DNA from: Epiperipatus broadwayi
Lineage: Eukaryota; Onychophora; Udeonychophora; Euonychophora; Peripatidae
NCBI GenBank assembly: GCA_028023455.1
Contig: JAQFVV010006238.1
Coordinates: forward strand, 8,605,349 to 8,669,348
DNA: 64,000 nt
Direction: 5' to 3'
Shown one piece after another: positions 57,180 to 64,000 of the stretch (position 1 is the stretch's first letter; every line of letters begins with the position of its first letter). Below the pieces are notes generated by a model that was not told the origin of the DNA, ran no database searches, and was given only the letters and a program-made list of their open reading frames with translations. The position numbers were made by a program, and so were the translations under genes.

Positions 57180-59280
57180 AAACAAGCTTTATTGATAACT
57201 AAAAAGGGGAAACAATGTACTAAACATACTTTGATTGATTTACATGTTGTAAAAAAATCATCTAATTGTCAAGTTTCCTCAAATAAAATTTTCTTATTGG
57301 AGAAAGATTTTAATTATGTGCTGGCTTCTACACATATTTCAGGTTAAAATATTATTTGCAATATAGAATATTCTTTAAAAAATATAGACATATACACTGC
57401 TGATCTTATTAGATTTGAGGTTTGTGACATCTTAAAAAATATAAAACCATCTAATATTAATTTATCCAAAGGAGAATTTGTTGAACTACATAATTAAAAA
57501 GAAAGGAGAATTCTATTGTAATTATTCCAACAGACAAAAGTAATTTGACTCTTATCCTTAATCATTTAGATTATAAATAAAATTTTAAATTTATTACATG
57601 ATGACACAAAAAAATTGTTAGAGATCCTCGGACATATTTAGAAAAAAAAAAGAAAATGTCTTATAAAATGTTCCAATATAGATGAGGAAATGAAAATTAA
57701 AATTTTCCCAAGAAAAGGCTCTTCATTATGTTCTAAATTTTACAATTTGCCTTAAATTCATAAACCTGAATTACTATTATGGCCTATTGTGTGCATTATA
57801 GGTTCTCTTACTTATGCTTTGCCTAGATATTTAGCTCAATGCTTACAACCATTAACAGATAACATTCCATCCAGAATTAAGAATTTAAATCCTTTTGTTT
57901 CTGTAATTAAATATTTAAAACTAACTAAAATTGATTTATTGGTTAGTTTTGATGTTGCTTCTATGTTTACTATCATTCCTGTTGAAGAAGTTTTATCTAT
58001 GAGAACTCAGTACAATAATTTGTCTGATTTTTTTATTCCATTAGCAAAAGATTGCCTCGAAAATATATACTTTATTCATGATTTTTAAATATATAAACAT
58101 ATTAAATGACTTTCTATGGGATGTCCACTGTCACCTGTAGTTGCTGATCTTATCATGAATAATTTTGAAGTCAAGTATTAAATGCAGCTACTAAGAAACC
58201 TTCTAATTGGCTCAAATATGTGGGTGATACATTTGTTATATTGCCACATGGTATTGATGCTTTGAACCCTTTTCTTGATATTCTTAATGATTGGCATCCT
58301 AATATTAAGTTTACTATGGAAGATTGAAAATAACAAATCACTTTCTTTTCTAGATATTTTGATTGCAAAAAAATATGATGACTCCATATCAATATCGGTT
58401 TATAGAAAATCCACCCATACAAACAGATACCTTAATTTTAATTCTAATTTTTATCCTGTGCAATAAAAAGTCTTTTGATGAGAATTTGTAGTTTGTTGGA
58501 TAAAGATCATCTTACTCATGTAATAAACTAAAAATATATTCTATTTTCTAAGGTTACAATAAAAACATCATGTATAAGGCATTACATAGCACTGATGCTA
58601 AAAAGAAGAAAGAGGATGAAATTGGTAATTCAACTAGTTATAGAATGATTTTACATTATATTAAAGGAGTCATTGATAAAATCAGTAGAAGACTATCTAA
58701 TTTTAACATAAAGTCTATTTTTTCTATTAGCAAAAAATTGGTGATTTTCCCCCATAAACATAAAGACAGAGTACTTTTGGAATACCAGGGTGTTTATAAC
58801 ATCCCATGTTTACAGTAGGTCATTCTAATAGATGAATTAATGTCCGAATTAATAAACAAAAATACCTTTAATCAGAAGTTAAATATATCAGCTTTTACAT
58901 TTTTTTAAAAATTGATCACAAATCTGATTTTGATAATGCAAAAACACTTGCTAATTTTGTAAAGTATGAATTGAGAACCATGAGAGAGTCAATTGAAATA
59001 TTAAAAATACCAACTGATTTAATTACAGCTAATGAAGCACAATGTATTCCAGCCTTATGGAGACCAAAATATCTTCTTCTAATATAAACTTGAAAACAAT
59101 TAATGGTGAAACTGAAAAAAATAAAAATGTTGTTAATCCACATATTCTGACTACTCATCTCACACTCAATCTTATTTCTATTTGAGATCTGTTTTTTTGA
59201 AAAGTTAACCTTGATAATGGTGAATCCTATTTCATTGAAACATTAGAAAGCAAGCAAAAATAACACAAGGTCTAACCCCC
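57180..59280 (+). mobile_element. Penelope-like element P2, plus-strand copy, longest
   Basis: It has N-terminal RT-region text (ADLIRFEVCDIL, LSKGEFVEL), PTDKSNLTL, a FYNLP-stop-IHKP step and LLVSFDVASMFTIIPVEE (palm A, frame 57789-58088). SMGCPLSPVVADLIMNNFE follows, then a degraded YVDD (KYVGDTFVI, D to G) near 58215-58240, and NKSLSFLDILIAKK. A GIY-YIG part follows (QGVYNIPCLQ, then FDNAKTLANF and RESIEIL). The 3' end is AGCAAAAATAACACAAGG, then (TA)n. It lacks about 25 bp of the cysteine block kept in the minus copy. Several stops, non-functional. Confidence 0.85.
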
Positions 59281-59282
59281 AA

Positions 59283-59285
59283 ACT

Positions 59286-59336
<51 letters not shown>
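59283..59336. repeat. (TA)n microsatellite
   Basis: About 27 TA units lie immediately after the P2 3' end and immediately before family F. Confidence 0.95.
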
Positions 59337-59339
<3 letters not shown>

Positions 59340-59620
59340 AAACAAAACAAGTTATAAATTTCATAACTTGCTTTTAGCTTGCATTTTATGATCACTATTA
59401 TGGGGCTTTACCAATAGCTCATAACAAGCTTTGTTTACATAAATGCTGAGAGATCTAGTTTCTAGTCTTTCAACCCTTCACTGACGTGAGCCAACTAGCT
59501 CGAAACCATGATCTGGAGGTGGGAGACAACAAAAGAGATATTGAATTCTATCTCTCTCAGCATTTATGTAAACAAAGCTTGTTAGGAGCTATTGGTAAAG
59601 CTCCATCTAGTGATCATATA
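59340..59620. repeat. Family F ribozyme repeat as inverted pair
   Basis: Left arm 59390-59455 (GATCACTATTATGGGGCTTT, CAATAGCTCATAACAAGC, TTTGTTTACATAAATGCTGA) is mirrored by right arm 59549-59618. The unpaired centre carries the hammerhead. It matches the 31.8-kb copy through GTTTACATAAA, TCAGTGAA and AGATCATG blocks. Confidence 0.8.
59475..59519 (+). ncRNA. Hammerhead ribozyme, family F copy F2 (two deviations)
   Basis: Stem I CCTTCA (59475-59480) pairs with TGGAGG (59514-59519). The first box is CTGACGT (59481-59487), with A9 replaced by U. Stem II GAGC-CAACTA-GCTC has four perfect pairs. GAAA is at 59502-59505. The AUC triplet ends at C59513, and stem III is minimal with one mismatch. Stem I covaries with CTTTCA/TGAAAG at 31.95 kb. 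The A9 change may reduce activity. Confidence 0.7.
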
Positions 59621-60604
59621 TATATAATCATATTTCAACTTAACAGTTTTTGTACAAGTGGATCAGATATTTACAATTAGTAATAATGATTCCTGTAATT
59701 TTTCTTTGAAGAAGCATATAAAAACAAACTTTTATGCATATGCAAGTAATTCCAAATATTTCCACAAATATTTTTAAATAATTAAAATAAAATCAAGCTC
59801 TTCATGATTGAGTGCAGTGATAAAGCATAGATCATGCCTTTGACCCTCACTCCAGCTATCAACATGTTGGTACTCAAACTGCTAGACTACCAGGCAATAA
59901 ATTATTTTATTACAATTGTATTTGCATTATTTGAATCAGAAAACATTTTTATAAATTGCATTTTAACTCATAGCATGTATTTTTCTTTTATCTGGCCAGA
60001 GACATGTTTATAGTTCTTGCTGATTCTTTAGAATTACATTGAGTCCTTGACTGTCACTCAAACATGAAACATGTGGCCTGGTGAATAAATTCTTCAAAAA
60101 TATTTTTTCTATACTAGGTATGTAATAATATTTCATGTGAATTAATGCAATCTTTTATATCATTATGGCTTTTATCAATTGGTACAACATAAACACCTTT
60201 AAGATCCTACAGTATAATGTTAGAAATCCATATATTTCTAATAAAATTCCAGTAATTTTTAAATTAACACAAACTTCTAATATCTCTTCAGAACATTCAT
60301 AATCTTTTTAATAGTTATGATTATAAAAAGTTGCTTTTAACTTAATGAAGTTGGAAACCTTTCTATGAGTTTAATAAAGAAGTGAAATGCATATTCAGAA
60401 GAAGATTTCATTTACATTTGAGTATCATTATTCAAATTCTCTACATGGTTTGTTATATTGGTACAATAAGAGACCCTAGAATTCATAGTCCATACATTGT
60501 GCTCTAGCATTTGTCTATTTTAGTGCTTAAACTTTTTCTATATTTTTTATTTAATTAAATACATTTGACATCTATTGATTACTAAAGCGTACACTAGGTG
60601 CCAT
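59621..60604. other. AT-rich stretch, no gene seen
   Basis: No recognised element. Confidence 0.4.
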
Positions 60605-60745
60605 AACTGAGATAATGATAAAAACAATAGACTAGAGATTAGTCTGGAGATATTACATAGGACACCACTAGATAAAAGTTTATGAGAAACCACCAACTGG
60701 AATGTATTAATTATTAAAGTTTGCAGTAGGTGGCATTTTAATTTT
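60605..60745 (+). repeat. Family B repeat, copy B4 (diverged)
   Basis: AATGATAAAAACAATAGACT, GAGATTAGTCTGGAGATATT and the 3' blocks align with the right arm of the 45.4-kb foldback. The ribozyme core is dead (ATGATAA, GAGA), but AGTCTGGAG keeps the cleavage triplet and part of stem I. Confidence 0.5.
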
Positions 60746-61559
60746 TCAAATTTGTACAATGTTGTTTATGTGTCAAAAATGTTCTAAAATTGCAACAATT
60801 ATAGAAATTGAGCAGAGCACAGAAGATCTTTTCCTTCCCTATATTGGAGCTACTATTAAAGGGATAGCTTTTGTTACACATGTTCTGTCAGTCCCTTATT
60901 ATTAATAAAGTTTAGTTTATATTAAAAAAAATTGCAACAGTCAGTAAAGGACTGTGTTTTCTTTGCAAAGATATACCAATTAATATTAAATCTTCTCATT
61001 AATTGTTGCATTTATGATTTTAAATCTCAATATTATTGATTAAAAAATAATTGAATGATTTGTTACTTGGGAGTTTATAAATAAATTGAATTCTGGAAGT
61101 CCCCAAGCTGGACTGTGATCCACTGCCTTTAACTTTTAGAGCCTGCTAACCTTACCAATTTTTCAAGCTGAATTATGAAGGGCAATGAATTATCATCTAG
61201 TTTATTGGTCTAGAGTTTACAGAAATTTGAGCATTGGAAATGACAGAGTTGAACTGTAAATCATGGAATCTGAACTCGAGATTTTATCCAACCACACCAA
61301 AAACAATTAAATAGTTTACTCTATGGTTAATAAAACCTCAAGCTCCAAAAATAATAATTATTTAATACATTCAATGAAGATGCACATTTACTTTATTATT
61401 CTTCCCAATAGGGGTGTTCACATATTTTTTTAAATCTTATCAATATGATTATTGTTAGAAAAATATTTTTTTTTTCAATTTTTAATTAATTAAAGCATAT
61501 AGTTTTACAGCAATATGGTTTTCAAAATAATTCTATGCCTAAGAAATATATATATATAA
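60746..61559. other. AT-rich stretch, no gene seen
   Basis: A segment near 61045 shares about 30 bp with 11265. No gene. Confidence 0.35.
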
Positions 61560-61790
61560 TAAATATCTGCAGAAATACTTTTGGTTAATTTCTTAACCTT
61601 TCTCAATTCCCGTTAAATTAAAAACAAAAAATGTAACAGAAGCAAATCCCATCAATTTTTGATTTTTTGAATTTAACAGTAGTTGAAGAGGGTTAAAGAA
61701 TTAACCGAAAGTACTTATGCAGATTGAAAAAACTATATATAATAGTTAATTAGACCATTATATTTATTATTTTTATTATTACAATAGTTT
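61560..61790. repeat. Family D foldback, copy D3
   Basis: CTGCAGAAATACTTTTGGTT...CCCGTTAAATT (61568-61619) is mirrored by AATTTAACAGTAGTTGAAG...AGTACTTATGCAG (about 61668-61722). It shares blocks with D1 and D2. Confidence 0.6.
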
Positions 61791-62927
61791 TTTTTTAATT
61801 AACAGATATTTTATATATATATATCCCCCTGTAAATTATCATAGATTACTATATGAACTTGAAATGAAAGTAACTGGTATTATTATTGGATATACTTAAT
61901 TAATAATAAAATCTCAATCAACTGTAGGGAAAAAATAGAATGATACTATCTATCTTCTTAGCTCTGGATATATTTGAGCTTAGTTTAATGGTATTACTAT
62001 AAATCGAAGACTGAAATTTATTTGTGCAATTATGTCAAACTATAATTCACTCTTCGAGTTATAATAATGTCAATAAACTTAAGCTTAAATATGATCAGAG
62101 CTAAAAAGGTGGTTGTATCATTTCATTTCTTTTATAGTTGATTGACACTTGACTATTGATTAAGCATAGCTCAGTATGAGTTGCCATTAGTTCCATATCT
62201 ATTTTATCTTTATATTACCTAAATAATATAATGCACCAATGTTTATAATGCACCAATGTTCTTTCTATCTATCTAAATATAAATATTTTAATTTAATATA
62301 TTTAGAGTTATCTTATTGATTTTAATATTTTATAGCATATAATTTAGTGGAATTTAGCACAGTGATAAGGTTGTGGTACTCAAGAGCTAAAGAGTTCTGA
62401 ATGAATGCTTGTCTATGAAGCTTCCAATTCTCTAACATCACATGAACTTTCAAAATATAAATGATATATTATATTACAGTTTAAAATGTAATATTTTAAG
62501 AGTAATTAATGAAGTATACAAGGATTATAACCTGTGCAATCTATTTTTATCCATCTATCATTAAAATAAAATGTATTGTGAGGCATTTCATAAGATGGTG
62601 GTTCATTAAAAGGGAAAGAACTAAGATGCATACCAAGGATTCTGAGGTTTAAAATATGCTATTCTCCTACTGAACCAAACAATACAAGGCTATTTAGATA
62701 TTTATTTATATTGTACAAAAGTTTTTGTTGAAAATTATTTTTGTCTAGTTATTATAATAAATAAATGAAATAATCAAATCTCTTTATTGCCCTAGCATTC
62801 ATAAGTATTTCAAGTGCTCAAAATATGAGGACTGAAATTAATCCAAAAATCTTATATTCCAGAGGTTGGTATTCTATCAAATGCAGTAAATATTAATTCT
62901 TATTAAGCACGATGTCAGCATGTAATA
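61791..62927. other. AT-rich stretch, no gene seen
   Basis: A TATAATGCACCAATGTT duplication lies near 62228-62262. No gene. Confidence 0.4.
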
Positions 62928-63210
62928 CTTAGTACATGCACCTTGAGTGCTTAACTTTTAGCAAGAGAGACCTCTACAAATCATAATGTGAGATTCGACT
63001 TTATAAAGACAAGAGGGACCCTCTTATCTTTATTGAAGAATTTATTAGCTTCATTCTCCCAAATCAAACAGCTTTAGATTTGCCTATATAATTAAGAAAA
63101 ATAGGTTAGAGATAAGAGAGTCCCTCTTATCTTTATAAAGTCAAATCTCGCTTACGATTTGTAAAGGTCTTTCTTGCTAAAAATTAAGCACTCAAGGTGC
63201 ATGTACTAAG
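62928..63210. repeat. Family E palindrome, arms of about 101 bp
   Basis: Left arm 62928-63029 and right arm 63110-63210 are reverse complements at roughly 90 percent by eye. For example, GCACCTTGAGTGCTTAA is mirrored by TTAAGCACTCAAGGTGC. The spacer is 80 bp. The spacer and right arm are shared with 40005-40215. No ribozyme core was found. Confidence 0.85.
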
Positions 63211-64000
63211 GTTTTAGCCTTATATAAGTATCAATGCAGTAAAGCATGCAGGATTTATGCATGATACTGCATTGACATATTGGCAGATTCTGGAATGTAT
63301 CTTAGGCTTTATTTCAGGATGGTCTTTTGGTATTCAAACTTCTTATAAACTCTTATGCAATAAAATCCATTTGAATATTTATTTTCTTATAATATATTAA
63401 AACAAATTTGCCTATGTGACGTCATAATTGTTATTTGATAATCAAATGCAAATTAAAAAGAAAAAAATAAATGAAATCTGACATTAAATTGCATGTGAGT
63501 TGAAATAGAATGCTGGTTTCAATCAACAAATAACAATGTTGTATTTCCTTCTGTTAATAGCTAAAAACTTCTAGTTTTACTATTGATTCTAAAAAATCTA
63601 TATGTTGTTTTAAGTCTGGGAAAAAGTTGCAGATAAAAGTGATCTACTATTAATCTGAACAATCTTAAGCTGGAAACATCTACTATCTGGGCAATTGAAA
63701 AATATAATATTGTTTTAATTTATTATGTTCATTACTGTTATATAAAAGTTTTGTGCTGATATAAATGATGAACATATTCTGCATTTTAAAAAGTTAAATT
63801 ATTAATAATAAAATAATTTATTCAGTAGGCAATAAATATTTTGTTATATTTAAATTAAAGATAGTGAAATAAATAATTATTTAAAATTTCAGCAGAGTTT
63901 GAGTTTATAATGATAAGAAAAAAAGTTTATTATGAAATCTGAAAAATCAAAAATCCAAAAAAGCTCAGAAATTTCTGATTGTGTAAGCTTTCGAAATATT
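63211..64000. other. AT-rich stretch, no gene seen
   Basis: No frame or repeat of note up to the end of the window. Confidence 0.4.

Noticed and set aside
59810-59905. tRNA-like text (GTGCAGTGATAAAGCATAGA ... TACTCAAACTGC)
   Set aside because: No convincing A or B box spacing and no second copy in the window.
63000-63210. Hammerhead motif within family E
   Set aside because: No CTGANGA box followed by GAAA at the right distance on either strand.

Overview
The window is strongly AT-rich animal-type nuclear DNA. It holds no intact gene, rRNA or canonical tRNA that I can support. Its content is old transposable elements, simple repeats and diverged non-coding AT-rich sequence, as in a gene desert or a very long intron. 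Penelope-like retroelements with GIY-YIG remnants, decayed LINEs, a mariner relic, tRNA-derived SINEs and GATA/CTAT microsatellites together fit an invertebrate. A mollusc, for example a cephalopod or gastropod, is my best guess, but it is unproven.

The most interesting content is a set of dispersed, non-coding repeat families that carry hammerhead self-cleaving ribozyme motifs. Family A has nine recognisable motifs at about 2.8, 3.2, 9.0, 13.07, 13.26, 15.27, 39.45, 40.88 and 52.9 kb. Family B is at 25.3, 32.6, 45.1, 45.8 (inverted pair) and 60.6 kb. Family F is at 31.95 and 59.5 kb. In the best copies the CTGANGA box, a stem II hairpin, the GAAA box, a very short stem III, an NUH cleavage triplet and a pairing stem I all occur in the right order. 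Stem changes between copies often keep pairing: GTGCTG/CAGCAC becomes ATGCTG/CAGCAT, and CTTTCA/TGAAAG becomes CCTTCA/TGGAGG. Two places (2.7-3.4 kb and 8.6-9.2 kb) look like direct dimers of family A with a period near 470 bp, which is the arrangement expected of retrozymes. Others are inverted dimers (8.49-8.75, 45.4-46.06 and 59.34-59.62 kb).

Layout. 0-13.5 kb: family A copies, three SINE-1 copies, AT-rich filler. 14.4-15.5 kb: family D and a minus-strand family A copy. 15.7-19.9 kb: a nearly complete but broken LINE on the minus strand, split by a (TA)n tract. 20.4-21.7 kb: Penelope-like element P1a. 22.1-23.2 kb: GATA/GGAT minisatellite. 23.6-24.2 kb: long foldback. 26.2-27.3 kb: mariner relic and a LINE 3' end. 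31.8-32.7 kb: family F and B array. 34.3-34.7 kb: LTR-like segment. 35.7-37.0 kb: head-to-head P1 Penelope pair. 39.0-39.3 kb: CTAT microsatellite. 45-46 kb: family B foldback. 47-49 kb: short inverted-repeat element and SINEs. 49.8-52.3 kb: LTR-retroelement integrase relic and unidentified coding relics. 52.6-54.7 kb: best family A ribozyme, decayed LINE, SINE-2. 55.8-59.3 kb: head-to-head P2 Penelope pair, followed directly by a (TA)n tract and a family F ribozyme. 60-64 kb: relics of families B, D and E.

Possible joint working (inference): reverse transcriptases of the Penelope-like or LINE type could have mobilised the small ribozyme repeats in trans. All autonomous elements seen here are broken, so in this window the arrangement is a fossil record.
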